A stretch of DNA of 64,000 nucleotides, taken from positions 2,232,001 to 2,296,000 of the forward strand of contig NZ_CP065377.1 of NCBI RefSeq assembly GCF_019967995.1, given 5' to 3'. This DNA is from Faecalibacterium prausnitzii (lineage in GTDB: Bacteria > Bacillota > Clostridia > Oscillospirales > Ruminococcaceae). Below are positions 24,388 through 33,356 of this stretch, piece by piece. A model generated the notes under the pieces. That model did not search any database. It was given only the letters and a program-made list of their open reading frames with translations, and was not told where the DNA came from. The number at the start of each line of letters is the position of its first letter. The stretch's first letter is position 1. A program made the position numbers and the translations under genes.

Positions 24388-24543
24388 GAAGCCCCATAAA
24401 GCACCTTTTGAGCTCTGTTTTCCCGCTCTCTGCTAAAATTGGTAGCCGCTTTCCTGTAAATCCATGTAAATACAAGATAATTTGTGTAAATCTATTTTCC
24501 ACATTCCCGCCCAAAACCGTGCAAAACACTTTTCTCCATACAT

Positions 24544-24594
24544 AGCGCGTTCACTCGCTGTTCTCTCGGAACAGAAAGAGGAACGCGCTTTTTT
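24544..24594 (+). terminator. terminator-like hairpin in the leader of the Cys-rich gene
   Basis: AGCGCGTTC (24544-24552) pairs with GAACGCGCT (24581-24589), followed by a T-run; the next gene starts 46 bp later. Confidence 0.7.
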
Positions 24595-24639
24595 GTTTTC
24601 GGGCTGAACTTCCCGAATCCATCAAAGGAGGGTTTACCA

Positions 24640-24852
24640 ATGAAAAAAGTTCTGACCGTCACGATGGACGGTATCCGCTACCACGCTTCCCGCCCGGCAG
24701 ATTGCCGGCACTGCTTCTTCTGGAAGAACCGAAAGAAGGGCTGCGTTCTCGGTAAAGAGAACTGCTACTATTTGATTGAGCCGCTCAAAGGCCCCAGCAA
24801 GTGCGAAGGGTGCCCCTACAAGCGGGCAAAGCCCTGTGTGCTGGTTCCCTGA
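24640..24852 (+). CDS. cysteine-rich hypothetical protein of integrative-element type
   Basis: A 70-residue protein with cysteines in C-R-H-C (22-25), G-C-V-L-G-K-E-N-C and C-E-G-C-P-Y-x4-K-P-C, spacing that suggests a zinc or Fe-S site. Proteins opening M-K-K-V-L-T-V-T-M-D-G with this Cys pattern are, to my knowledge, frequent cargo of integrative conjugative elements in Clostridia; their function is unknown. ATG 24640 follows a strong AAAGGAGG site. The gene sits in the AT-richer scar beside tRNA-Arg and looks like one of the few intact genes left from an element. Confidence 0.7.
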   Translation: MKKVLTVTMDGIRYHASRPADCRHCFFWKNRKKGCVLGKENCYYLIEPLKGPSKCEGCPYKRAKPCVLVP

Positions 24853-24899
24853 TACAAGGACCTGATACTGATCCTATCTCTTCCGATGAAAACGACTGG

Positions 24900-24984
24900 A
24901 TGAGCGAACGTGAACAACTGGAGGAATATTTTTCTCAATCTTTGGAGGTAGACCTTCTGCTCCGGCTTTGCCCGGACGATGAGG
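24900..24984 (+). pseudogene. truncated 5' end of a gene, cut by an IS remnant
   Basis: ATG 24900 begins about 28 good codons (M-S-E-R-E-Q-L-E-E-Y-F-S-Q ... L-R-L-C-P-D-D-E-D) that end at the junction with an inverted IS3-like fragment near 24985. Beyond the junction the frame runs through the IS sequence without making sense. The original product is not recognised. Confidence 0.5.
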
Positions 24985-25155
24985 ATGGAAAGAATCTGCT
25001 TTTCGTATTGGTCGATTTTTGTATATTTTCTGGACATAGCAAAGCCTCCTCATGTAGTTTTATTATCCTACATGGGGAGGTCTTTTGTCTATTGTCTACT
25101 TTTTACGGACCAGTTCAGTTTTGTTTTTTCTCTGTCTACTCTAGGGGTAGCATAT
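24985..25155 (-). mobile_element. IS3-family remnant (5' end of orfA plus upstream end)
   Basis: On the minus strand a start at 25037 reads M-S-R-K-Y-T-K-I-D-Q-Y-E-K-Q-I-L-S, a typical N-terminus of IS3-type orfA, then stops matching at about 24985 where another gene in opposite orientation begins. Upstream lies an A-C-T-G-G-T-C-C-G-T-A-A-A-A-A-G end-like sequence with a small hairpin. Only about 170 bp remain. From 25187 to 25293 a further coding-like C-terminal fragment (...S-K-K-S-F-K-V-I-S-K ... stop) may be another relic. Confidence 0.55.
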
Positions 25156-25286
25156 CAGTTTCCAGCATGGTGAGCGGCTTTTTACTACAAGTATGAGGAA
25201 TCAAAGAAGTCTTTTAAGGTGATTTCCAAGACCAGACAGATTCTTTCGATGGTTTCTAGAAAAGAATGGTCAAATTGGAGGAACGA

Positions 25287-25946
25287 TCAATCCTGATGGG
25301 AACAGTCTTTATTCTCCTTGTCTATGCCATCGTCTATATCGGGAAGATATTGATAGAACACCTTTTTCTCAAGGACCCACCGGGCAAACAGCGCATATCC
25401 GGCAGGTGCCAGAAGGATCAGCGGCGGGCAGAATGCTGTCAGCAGGCCGAACGCAGCCAGCACCACCAAAAGCAGCAGACTTTTGTCAAAATGGAGCAAT
25501 GCCATGGCACCGGACTGCAACACCGTCTTTTTGACCGGGTCGTCGAATCTTGCCGCATAGGCTGCGTTGTAGATCATCCAGGCCAGCCCACAGGTACTCA
25601 GCACCGTAAAAATGATCCAGAGATTACCCGTCGCTGCCTGTTGCCCCTTGAGGTAATGGGTCATAAAGCAGTCAGCCAGCAGAATGCTCTCCGGCACTGC
25701 CAGAGCAAGAAAGCTCAAAGTTGCCTGTTGGAAGCTCCGGCGGTAGGCCCGGAAAAATTCCTCGCTGACCGTTCCCCGGTCCTCAATTAGGGATTTGTTC
25801 ACTGCATAATAGAGGGCTGTGCTGGAAATGCCCAAGGTAAACAGCGGCAGGCTTCCTATTAGCCACAGCAGGCTGAGAATCACCATATCCGCAACCCGGG
25901 TTAAGAAACGGAACAGAGGGGCATCCAGGTCGAAAAAGTCATTCAT
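25287..25946 (-). CDS. YesL-like (DUF624) membrane protein
   Basis: A 219-residue membrane protein with about five hydrophobic helices and the family opening F-F-x-L-D-[AS]-P-L-[FY]-R-[FL]. The conserved loop near residue 40 (G-I-S-S-T-A-L-Y-Y-A-V) and the R-x3-Q-A-T segment fit the YesL/DUF624 family, whose genes usually accompany sugar ABC importers of the LplB/LplC type. It is the last gene of the alpha-glucoside operon, 15 bp after the GH13 gene. Role unknown; possibly an accessory to the importer. Confidence 0.82.
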   Translation of the reverse strand: MNDFFDLDAPLFRFLTRVADMVILSLLWLIGSLPLFTLGISSTALYYAVNKSLIEDRGTVSEEFFRAYRRSFQQATLSFLALAVPESILLADCFMTHYLKGQQAATGNLWIIFTVLSTCGLAWMIYNAAYAARFDDPVKKTVLQSGAMALLHFDKSLLLLVVLAAFGLLTAFCPPLILLAPAGYALFARWVLEKKVFYQYLPDIDDGIDKENKDCSHQD

Positions 25947-25961
25947 AGGGTATCACCTGGT

Positions 25962-27620
25962 TTACTTCTGGAGCACAAAGGCCTCATAGGGGCGCAGGGT
26001 CACAGCGCCGGTGGGAGCGGTGTCAGGATAATTGCTGATCAGGCGCCGGGCCACCGCAAAATCAGCGGGAATTGTGAAGGCCGCGTCCTTGTCTGAGAAG
26101 TTGCAAGCGATCAGGTAGTTCTCGCCGGTCTCGGCCAGGGTGCGCCGGTAGGCAAAGACCTGGGGGTTCTCCTCGGCCAGAAGCTGGAAGGAGCCGTAAA
26201 TCAGCCCCAAATGGCTCTTGCGCAGGGTGATCATCTGCTTGTAGTAGTTGAGTACCGAGTCCGGGTCTTTTTCCTCGGCGGCGGCGTTGATGGCGGTATA
26301 GTTGGGGTTGACCTCAATCCAGGGGGTGCCGGTGGTAAAACCGGCGTTCGGGGAGTCGTCCCACTGAACCGGGGTGCGGGCGTTGTCCCGGCTGCGGAGG
26401 GCCAGGCACTCCATCATTTCGTCTGCAGAAATCAAGCCTGCGCCGGTCAGCTCCTTGAAGGCGTTGAGACTTTCGATATCCCGGTACTGGCTGAGATCTT
26501 TGAAATAGGCGTTGGTCATCCCCAGTTCATCGCCCTCATAGATGTAGGGAGTACCCTGCAGGCTCAGCAGGCAGGTGGCCAGCATCTTGGCGGAGAGGGG
26601 CGAGTCATCGCCCCAGCGGGATGCAGCCCGGGGCTGATCGTGGTTGTCCCAGAACAGGCTATTCCAGGCTTTGCCGTCCAGGCCGGTCTGCCAGTGACTG
26701 AGAATTTTCTTGAGCTGCATAAAATCGTAGCGCTGGGTGGTCCACTTGCCCAGGGGTCCGTCCCCAATGCCGACGTGATCAAATGGGAAGACCATGTTCA
26801 GCTCCTTGCCGTCCAGCCCCGCATACTGGGGGGCGTTTTCCACCGTGGCGCCGGGGGTCTCGCCCACCGTCATAATGTCGTATTTCGAGAGGACCCGCCG
26901 GTTCATCTCCTGCAAAAATTCATGGATGCGGGGCCCATTGACATAGTAGGGACCGCCATTGCCATACAGTCCGTGTTTCTCGCCATCCGGAAAGCGCTGG
27001 TCCTTGGAAATCATACTGATGACGTCCATCCGGAACCCGTCGATGCCCTTGTCAAACCACCAGGTCATCATGTTGAACACTTTGTCCCGGACTTTGGGGT
27101 TCTCCCAGTTCAGGTCGGGCTGCTTGGGGGAGAACAGGTGCAGGTAATACATATCGGTCTGGGGGTCGTATTTCCAGGCCGAGCCGCCGAAGCTGGCGCC
27201 CCAGTTGTTGGGCTCGTGGCCGTCTTTGCCCGGCTTCCAGATATAGTAGTCTCGGTAGGGGTTATCCACCGACTTGCGGCTCTCGATGAACCAGGGGTGC
27301 TCGTCCGAGGTGTGGTTGACCACCAGGTCCATCACAATGCGGATGCCCCGCTGATGGGCCTCGGCCAGCAGGGCGTCGAAGTCCTCCATGGTGCCAAACC
27401 GGGGGTTGATGGCCCGGTAGTTGGAGATGTCGTAGCCGTTGTCATCCATGGGGGAGTCCATGATGGGGCACAGCCACAGCACATTGACCCCCAGATCCTT
27501 CAGGTAATCCAGCCGGGAACGGATGCCGTTCAGGTCCCCGATGCCGTCCCCGTCCGAGTCCTGGAAGCTGCTGGGGTAGATTTGGTATACGATGCTTTCT
27601 TTCCACCATTTGCGGTCCAT
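25962..27620 (-). CDS. GH13 alpha-glucosidase (oligo-1,6-glucosidase type)
   Basis: A 552-residue cytoplasmic glycoside hydrolase of the GH13_31 type, cleaving terminal alpha-1,6 or alpha-1,4 glucosyl bonds of short oligosaccharides. Signatures: W-W-K-E-S-I-V-Y-Q-I-Y-P near the start, D-L-V-V-N-H-T-S (region I), G-F-R-M-D-V-I with the nucleophile Asp, V-G-E-T-P-G with the acid/base Glu, and F-W-D-N-H-D-Q-P with the stabilising Asp. Val after the nucleophile region's D (M-D-V) and N-H-T are usual for oligo-1,6-glucosidases. No signal peptide, so substrates come in through the operon's ABC importer. It lies 12 bp after the GH31 gene. Confidence 0.93.
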   Translation of the reverse strand: MDRKWWKESIVYQIYPSSFQDSDGDGIGDLNGIRSRLDYLKDLGVNVLWLCPIMDSPMDDNGYDISNYRAINPRFGTMEDFDALLAEAHQRGIRIVMDLVVNHTSDEHPWFIESRKSVDNPYRDYYIWKPGKDGHEPNNWGASFGGSAWKYDPQTDMYYLHLFSPKQPDLNWENPKVRDKVFNMMTWWFDKGIDGFRMDVISMISKDQRFPDGEKHGLYGNGGPYYVNGPRIHEFLQEMNRRVLSKYDIMTVGETPGATVENAPQYAGLDGKELNMVFPFDHVGIGDGPLGKWTTQRYDFMQLKKILSHWQTGLDGKAWNSLFWDNHDQPRAASRWGDDSPLSAKMLATCLLSLQGTPYIYEGDELGMTNAYFKDLSQYRDIESLNAFKELTGAGLISADEMMECLALRSRDNARTPVQWDDSPNAGFTTGTPWIEVNPNYTAINAAAEEKDPDSVLNYYKQMITLRKSHLGLIYGSFQLLAEENPQVFAYRRTLAETGENYLIACNFSDKDAAFTIPADFAVARRLISNYPDTAPTGAVTLRPYEAFVLQK

Positions 27621-27632
27621 GGCAATTCCTCC

Positions 27633-29591
27633 TTATTCTGCGGGGATGGTAACCCCGTCGTCGTCGTAGCGGTCATAGCTGGCTCCGGGCCAGCCGATCA
27701 TCCGGATGGTGGCGGGGTCGCTGTCGGCCACCGTCTGGGCGGGGTCTGCCACCGGGATGCAGGCGCCTTTGCGGATGAACAGGGGTACCTCGTTGAGGGC
27801 CACCTTCACAAAGTGGGTGCCGGCGGGGAGGACTTCCTGTGTGATGCGGCCCTCAGGGCCGAACTTGACAAACAGCATCTCCTCGGGCAGATACACCATC
27901 CGTCCGGTGGCATTCTGGGTGTAGACCGGGGCAATCATCACCTCATTGCCCAGCATCAGCTGGTCCTCGGTCTGAAGGGCGATCTCGTCTTCGGGGTAGA
28001 CGAAGGCCAGGGGCTTGAACAGCATATCGCCGTTCAGTGCTGCCTTCATGTATTCGCTGTAGAGGTAGGGGATCAGCCGGTAGCGGGTCTCGATGACGCT
28101 GCGGAAGTCCTCGGGGCCCTCAAACTGGTAGAACTCCTGCCGGCGGGTGTCGTTGCCAGAGTGGTTGCGCATCAGGGGGGTGAACACCCCCAGCGCCAGC
28201 CACCGCAGCAGCAGATCCCGGCTGGTGTCGGCGTTGAAGCCACCCAGGTCGGCTCCCACATACAAGAAACCGCACATATTGAGGGAGGGCAGCATCTTGA
28301 GGTTCAGCAGCAGGTGGCTCCACCAGGAGTGGTTGTCGCCGGTCCAGACGCCGCCGTACCGGTGCATCCCGATGCAGGAAGACCGGGAGAACAGCAGAAA
28401 CCGTTTGCCCGGGGCAATGCTGGCCAGCCCCTCCGAGGCGGCCCGGGTCATGTTGTAGCCGTAGAGGTTGTGGACCTGGTCGTGGCGGACCATTTTGCCG
28501 TCCACCTTGTGATAAAAGCGGGCGTAGTCTTCCGGCGCATTGGACAGATTGAGCCAGCCGATGGCCTGGCCAAAATGATCGATGGTGCCGTCTTCATGGG
28601 GAACCGGCGGATGCTCCAGCCGCTCGGCCAGCCCCTCCCGGGAGTAGAAGATGGCGGGCTCGTTCATGTCGTTCCAGAAGCCCTCGATGCCGCAGTCGGT
28701 CAGAGCCTTGTACTGGCTGCCGAACCAGGCCCGCGCCTCGGGGTTCAGCACGTCGGGGAAGTGGCTCCACCCCGGCCAGACGGTTCCCTCAAAATCGGTT
28801 CCGTCGGCCCGCTTGCAGAAGTAGCCCTTTTCCTTGCCCTCGTCGCAGACCGAATAGCCTGCTTCCTCCTTGACGCCGGCGTCGATGATGGGCACCAGCC
28901 GGACGCCCTGCTCTTTCATCTTGGATACAAAGCCGGAAAAATCGGGGAAATTCTCCGGGTTGACGGTGAAGTCCTTGTAGTGGTCCATGTAGTCGATGTC
29001 CATGTACACCATGTCCAGGGGAATGTGGGCCTGGCGGTGTTTGGCCACCACTTCTTCAAAGTCGGCCTGGGTCTTGTAGCCGTAGCGGCTCTGGCCAAAG
29101 CCAAAGGCAAATTTGGGCGGGATGTAGCTGCGGCCGATGATGGCCCGGAACTGCTTGACCACATCGCAGGCGCTGTCGCCGGTGATGACGTAAAGGGCCA
29201 GGTCGGCCCGCTCACAGGTGACTTTCAGCCAATCCCTGCGGGTGAAGCCGATGTCAAACCGAATCCGGGCGGGATAGTCGAAGAACAGCCCCAGATTCTG
29301 CTGGCCAGAGATCACGATGAAGTTGTGGGCGGCGTACATTCGCTGCTTGTTTTCGGTGTGGAGGCCGTCGTCCACATTGTCGCTGACGTAGACAAAGCCC
29401 CGCTTGTTGATGCCGCGGTTGGCTTCGCCCAGGCCGTAGACCCGATCGCCCTCCGCCAGGGGGCAGGCAAAGCAGAAGCCGGACTCGCTGGTTTTGACCG
29501 TTCCCACAGGGGGTTCGCCTTGGCTTGCAGGGATTGGTGCGACCACCGATTCGGTGTCAAAGGGGACACCATAGAGATACTTTTGAATCAT
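27633..29591 (-). CDS. GH31 family alpha-glucosidase
   Basis: A 652-residue cytoplasmic family 31 hydrolase. The catalytic nucleophile Asp is in G-F-W-N-D-M-N-E-P, and the acid/base Asp in V-W-T-G-D-N-H-S. The N-terminal beta-sandwich, the barrel with D-M-V-Y-M-D-I-D-Y-M-D and the C-terminal beta domains (about 560-652) follow the usual order, but the protein is shorter than plant/animal members, as normal for the bacterial YicI/MalA-like types. With GH13 in the same operon it likely attacks imported alpha-glucosides. ATG 29591 lies about 100 bp after the permease stop. Confidence 0.92.
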   Translation of the reverse strand: MIQKYLYGVPFDTESVVAPIPASQGEPPVGTVKTSESGFCFACPLAEGDRVYGLGEANRGINKRGFVYVSDNVDDGLHTENKQRMYAAHNFIVISGQQNLGLFFDYPARIRFDIGFTRRDWLKVTCERADLALYVITGDSACDVVKQFRAIIGRSYIPPKFAFGFGQSRYGYKTQADFEEVVAKHRQAHIPLDMVYMDIDYMDHYKDFTVNPENFPDFSGFVSKMKEQGVRLVPIIDAGVKEEAGYSVCDEGKEKGYFCKRADGTDFEGTVWPGWSHFPDVLNPEARAWFGSQYKALTDCGIEGFWNDMNEPAIFYSREGLAERLEHPPVPHEDGTIDHFGQAIGWLNLSNAPEDYARFYHKVDGKMVRHDQVHNLYGYNMTRAASEGLASIAPGKRFLLFSRSSCIGMHRYGGVWTGDNHSWWSHLLLNLKMLPSLNMCGFLYVGADLGGFNADTSRDLLLRWLALGVFTPLMRNHSGNDTRRQEFYQFEGPEDFRSVIETRYRLIPYLYSEYMKAALNGDMLFKPLAFVYPEDEIALQTEDQLMLGNEVMIAPVYTQNATGRMVYLPEEMLFVKFGPEGRITQEVLPAGTHFVKVALNEVPLFIRKGACIPVADPAQTVADSDPATIRMIGWPGASYDRYDDDGVTIPAE

Positions 29592-29664
29592 ACCGTTCTC
29601 CCAAATAAAAGTGACTGAGTGGTTGTTTTGTCAGACAGAGCGCCCCGTCTCCGGAGCGCTCTGA

Positions 29665-29696
29665 AAGAATATAAATTAGCAAGAATATAAATTAGC
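29665..29696. repeat. 16-bp tandem duplication at the permease stop codon
   Basis: Two perfect copies of AAGAATATAAATTAGC (29665-29680 and 29681-29696) abut; the second contains the minus-strand stop codon of the permease. A short GC hairpin follows at 29637-29663. Confidence 0.8.
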
Positions 29697-30567
29697 CCTT
29701 AACCGAGCCCACCACAATGCCGGAAACGAAGTACCGCTGCAGCAGGGGATAGATCAGCAGCAGCGGGATAACTGCAATAACGATCTTGGCTGCATTGAGG
29801 TTGGTGTTGCCCAGGGAGGCAGAATCCACCACGGCAGACAGATTGCCCTGCTTGATCAGATCTTCCACGTTGATCTGCAGACTCTGGATATAGGTCATCA
29901 GAGGATAATAGGCGGCTTTGGACATGTAGATCAGGCCGCTGTAGAAGTCGTTCCAGCTGCCCACAATGCTGAACAGGGATACGGTGGCCAGAACCGGCTT
30001 GGAAATGGGGATGAAGATTTTGGTCAGAACCTGGAGCGGGTTGGCGCCGTCAATGAAGGCGGCTTCCTCAAGCTCTTTGGGAACGGCAGCAAAGAAGTTC
30101 ATCACCAGGATGACATTGAAGATGGGCACGGCTCCCGGCAAAACCAGGGCCCAGACGGTATTGAGCAGGCCGTAGGATTTGACAACCAGGAAGGTGGGGA
30201 TCATGCCGCCGTTGAAAAGCATGGCAAAAATCATCAGGTTTGCATAGATGTTGCGGCCACGGAACTGTGCGTTGGTTTTGGAGAGGGGATAAGCCATCAG
30301 TACGATCAGCACAAAGTTGATGATCAGGGCCAGCACAACCCGCTCCACCGAGATCAGGAAGGAGTGCCAGAACTGGGAGTCCTCCAGGATCTTCTTATAG
30401 GCTGCGGTGCTGAATCCCACCGGGATCAGCCCTACCATGTTGCCTTCCACTGCTGCAGAGGAGGAGAAGGAGATGGCAACAATGTTCAGCAGCGGCAGCA
30501 GACAGACTAGGCCCAGCAGAATAATAATGATGTAGATGATGACAGTGCGGAATTTATCAACTTTCAT
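29692..30567 (-). CDS. carbohydrate ABC transporter permease (LplC/YtcP-like)
   Basis: A 291-residue inner-membrane subunit with six helices and the cytoplasmic EAA loop E-E-A-A-F-I-D-G-A-N-P-L-Q-V-L-T-K-I-F-I-P-I (about residues 190-212), which docks the ATPase. The end ...K-Y-F-V-x-G-I-V-V-G-S-V-K-G is typical of the LplC group. It pairs with the permease encoded 16 bp upstream and the lipoprotein before it; the ATPase is not in the operon, so a shared MsmX/UgpC-type subunit is expected. Substrate inferred as alpha-glucosides from the downstream GH31/GH13 genes. Confidence 0.92.
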   Translation of the reverse strand: MKVDKFRTVIIYIIIILLGLVCLLPLLNIVAISFSSSAAVEGNMVGLIPVGFSTAAYKKILEDSQFWHSFLISVERVVLALIINFVLIVLMAYPLSKTNAQFRGRNIYANLMIFAMLFNGGMIPTFLVVKSYGLLNTVWALVLPGAVPIFNVILVMNFFAAVPKELEEAAFIDGANPLQVLTKIFIPISKPVLATVSLFSIVGSWNDFYSGLIYMSKAAYYPLMTYIQSLQINVEDLIKQGNLSAVVDSASLGNTNLNAAKIVIAVIPLLLIYPLLQRYFVSGIVVGSVKG

Positions 30568-30583
30568 TGCCAGACGGACCTCC

Positions 30584-31486
30584 TTAGAAAATTTTGCTGT
30601 CGGTGTACTTCTGAGCCAGCTTGTTGGCGCCGATCATCAGAACAAAGGCGATCACGGACTTCAAAAGGCCCACGGCGGTACCGAAGCTGTACTGCAGGCC
30701 CTGCAGGCCGACGCGGTACACATAGGTGTCCAGAATATCACCGGTGGCATAGACCGATGCGCTGTACAGGTTATAGACCTGGTCGAAACCGGCGTTCAGG
30801 ATGTTGCCCAAATTCATGACGGCCATCAGGACGATGGTGGTGCGGATGCCGGGCAGGGTGACATGCCAGACCTTTTTCCACCAGGTGGCGCCATCGATGG
30901 AAGCAGCCTCGTAAAGGGTCGAGTCGATGGAAGTGATGGCTGCCAGATAGACGATGGAGCCATAACCGAACTCTTTCCAGGTGTCGGTCAGGATCAGCAG
31001 GGGCTGGAACAGGGAGTTGCTGCCCAGCCAGTTCAGCGAGGTGCCCAGCATTGCGTTGACGGAGCCGTCCAGGTTGAACAGATTCTTGACGACCAGAGCC
31101 AGCACAACCCAGGACAGGAAGTGAGGCAGGTAAACCACCGTCTGAACCGACTTTTTCAGGGTCCTGTTCTTGACCTCATTGAGCAGAATCGCAAAGGCGA
31201 TGGACATGATGGTGGTAATGACGATTTTGCCCAGGGCGATGATCAGGGTGTTGCGGAACAGCTCAAAGCTGTCTGGCATTTCGAACAGGTATTTGAAATG
31301 TTTGAGGCCCACAAAGTCAGAACCGAAAAAACCTTTGGCGGGTCTGTAGTCCTGAAAGGCCATGATGGCGCCGAACATCGGAACAAAGTTGAACAGAATC
31401 AGGAAGATGAAACCAGGGAGCATCATGCCGTGGTAATACAGTTGATAGGCCTGGTTTGCGTGGCTCTTTTTGACCTGATTTTTCAT
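30584..31486 (-). CDS. carbohydrate ABC transporter permease (LplB/YtcQ-partner type)
   Basis: A 300-residue membrane subunit with six helices, the N-terminal Y-Y-H-G-M-M-L-P-G-F-I-F segment of LplB-like proteins and the EAA loop E-A-A-S-I-D-G-A-T-W-W-K-K-V-W-H-V-T-L-P (about 196-215). It forms the channel with the next gene product. The start 31486 is 18 bp after the lipoprotein stop, with a GGGGGTGG-rich ribosome site. Confidence 0.92.
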   Translation of the reverse strand: MKNQVKKSHANQAYQLYYHGMMLPGFIFLILFNFVPMFGAIMAFQDYRPAKGFFGSDFVGLKHFKYLFEMPDSFELFRNTLIIALGKIVITTIMSIAFAILLNEVKNRTLKKSVQTVVYLPHFLSWVVLALVVKNLFNLDGSVNAMLGTSLNWLGSNSLFQPLLILTDTWKEFGYGSIVYLAAITSIDSTLYEAASIDGATWWKKVWHVTLPGIRTTIVLMAVMNLGNILNAGFDQVYNLYSASVYATGDILDTYVYRVGLQGLQYSFGTAVGLLKSVIAFVLMIGANKLAQKYTDSKIF

Positions 31487-31504
31487 CCGTTTCCACCCCC
31501 TTTG

Positions 31505-33184
31505 TTACTGTGCAAAGTATTCCTGGACTTCCTGGGCGATTGCGTCGCCGCCCAGACGCTTCCATTCACTGACAAAGGTATCGAAATAATCGATGGGCTG
31601 TGCGCCGGTCACGATTGCCACATAGGCCTCCAGCTCGGTCTTGTCCAGGGTTGCCTTTTTCTGCTCGCTGGTGGGGGTGGTGGGGGGATACTTGGGGGTG
31701 ATCCATTCGGCGTTGCCGTTCTTTTCCAGCGCATCGATGGATGCGCCCAGGCCGATGATGCGGGACTCATAGAAGTGCCAACCGCCCAGGGTTTCCTCAG
31801 TGACGTTCTGGGGATCCTTCAGGTAGTCCAGAATGGCCTGGGAAGAGCCTCTGTTCTCGGCAATGGTGGTTTCCTCAGGGGTCATCTCGCCGTTGATGAC
31901 GGCCATGTGCTCGGTGTAGTAAATGGAGGGATTGTTGGAGGGCAGGACTTCCATGTAATAGGGACGGCCCTCGTTGTGTCCGCCGGCGTTGATGTAGGCG
32001 ATGACCTCCGGCGCGGTTTCTGCGGTGGCGCGGGCCAGATCGTCATAGAGGATGTTCAGCATTTCCACTGCCACCTGGGGATACTTGCAGTCCTTGCTGA
32101 CCACCAGGAACCGCTCGGCGGCGTTTTCGTGGTAGGCGTGGACGATGCCGTTGTCATCGGCCACCGTATAGGCGATGTACTCGGCCTCCGGCACCAGGGC
32201 CTTGACGCTGCTCAGACGCCAGTCGGGGATATGCCATGCGCCAAAGACGATGCCCAGCTCGTTGTTGATCATCATGGCGTTGATGTCATCGGTGGTGCGG
32301 GTGCCGAACTGGGGATCCAGGATGCCCTCCTCGTACCACTCGTTCATCTTGGCCCAGGCAGCTTTGACTTCGGGCGCCAGGGTGGACCAGCTCATGGTGC
32401 CGTCGGGGTTTTCGATCCATCGGTCGATGTAGCCGCCCATGGCGTTGGCGATGCACATGGCATCGCCGATATCATTGCCGGAAAAAGCCATGCCCACGGT
32501 GCTGTTGCCGCCGCCTACATTGGCGTCCACAAAGGCCTTGGCCACAGCGGCGATGTCATCCAGCGTGATGCACAGGTCGCCGTCGGGGTCGGGGTTGATG
32601 CCCAGCTTGTCCAGCCAGTCCTTGCGCATCCAGCACAGGACAGGGACGCTGTTGTCGGGGTTCGTACCGGGAATACCCATCAGCCGGCCGTCAAAGGTTG
32701 CCATGCTCAGGCAGCGGCCGTCGTAGGAATCGTAGAGGCTCTTGATGTAGTCAGAGGCGTACTCCTCGTACACATCGGTCATGTCATAGGTCAGGCCGTT
32801 GTTCACCATCTCGACAAAGGTGTCGTAGCTGATGACGGTCATGATGTCGGGCAGTTCGCCCGAGGCGACGCAGGTGGCCAGCTGGTTGGTGAAAGCGTCA
32901 CCGCCTGCTTCAAAGCTGTCCACCAGATCCACGTTGAGCTTGGATTCAATGTAACGGGTGTAGGCGTTGTCTTCAAAAGTCTGGCCTTCCGGGAACAGGG
33001 CAGCGGCAGAAGGCTCCGCAAAACGGCCCAGGGTGATGGTCAGGGTGTCCACATAGGCTCCGTTTTCGTCCTTAGCCACAGAAACGGCGGCAGATTCATC
33101 GCCGCCTCCGCAGGCGGTCAGTGCGGTGAGTGCGCAGGCAACGGTGGCAGCCTTCAAAAATGATCTGCGCGAAATCTTTCTCAT
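31505..33184 (-). CDS. sugar ABC transporter substrate-binding lipoprotein
   Basis: A 559-residue binding protein of the large LplA/YtcQ-like class. It opens with K-I-S-R-R-S-F-L-K-A-A (twin-arginine-like) and a lipobox L-T-A-C at about residues 24-27, so it is anchored outside the membrane. The mature part has the extended lobe and the W-V-x-P-x-x-P/E-x-x-x-x-P-T region typical of this class. ATG 33184 follows GGAGG. First gene of the six-gene alpha-glucoside operon; its promoter and LacI operators lie 140-240 bp upstream. Confidence 0.9.
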   Translation of the reverse strand: MRKISRRSFLKAATVACALTALTACGGGDESAAVSVAKDENGAYVDTLTITLGRFAEPSAAALFPEGQTFEDNAYTRYIESKLNVDLVDSFEAGGDAFTNQLATCVASGELPDIMTVISYDTFVEMVNNGLTYDMTDVYEEYASDYIKSLYDSYDGRCLSMATFDGRLMGIPGTNPDNSVPVLCWMRKDWLDKLGINPDPDGDLCITLDDIAAVAKAFVDANVGGGNSTVGMAFSGNDIGDAMCIANAMGGYIDRWIENPDGTMSWSTLAPEVKAAWAKMNEWYEEGILDPQFGTRTTDDINAMMINNELGIVFGAWHIPDWRLSSVKALVPEAEYIAYTVADDNGIVHAYHENAAERFLVVSKDCKYPQVAVEMLNILYDDLARATAETAPEVIAYINAGGHNEGRPYYMEVLPSNNPSIYYTEHMAVINGEMTPEETTIAENRGSSQAILDYLKDPQNVTEETLGGWHFYESRIIGLGASIDALEKNGNAEWITPKYPPTTPTSEQKKATLDKTELEAYVAIVTGAQPIDYFDTFVSEWKRLGGDAIAQEVQEYFAQ

Positions 33185-33327
33185 GATAAAATCCTCCACG
33201 ATGTTCAGTCAGATTTTCCGGAATTCGTTTTTTGTCTGCTCCATCTAGGATACAAAAAACAAATCCTCTTCCAGTTTGTATATGTCTCGTTCTGACAGGC
33301 TGCGCAGCGTGTCTTTTTGACGAGCTC

Positions 33328-33356
33328 ATTGTACAATACCGAAGAGGATTTGAAAA
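33328..33356 (-). promoter_or_regulatory. promoter of the alpha-glucoside operon
   Basis: Minus-strand TTTTCA (33351-33356), 17-bp spacer, TACAAT (33328-33333). The first LacI-type operator abuts the -35. Confidence 0.65.

Noticed and set aside
24801..25196. 131-residue frame overlapping the Cys-rich gene
   Set aside because: Only the segment from 24900 to about 24984 looks like protein; the rest crosses into an inverted IS3-like fragment and is not a gene.
26211..29618. Very long open frame (over 1100 codons) on the plus strand opposite GH31/GH13
   Set aside because: It is the antisense shadow of two certain glycosidase genes in GC-rich DNA; no ribosome site and Val/Gly/His-rich nonsense composition. 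The same applies to long frames opposite metG, YfhO/AKR, glgP, the PTS-EEP genes, the PBP and GH112.
30536..33163. Long plus-strand frame opposite the importer genes
   Set aside because: Antisense shadow of the permease and binding-protein genes, which have lipobox, EAA loops and ribosome sites.
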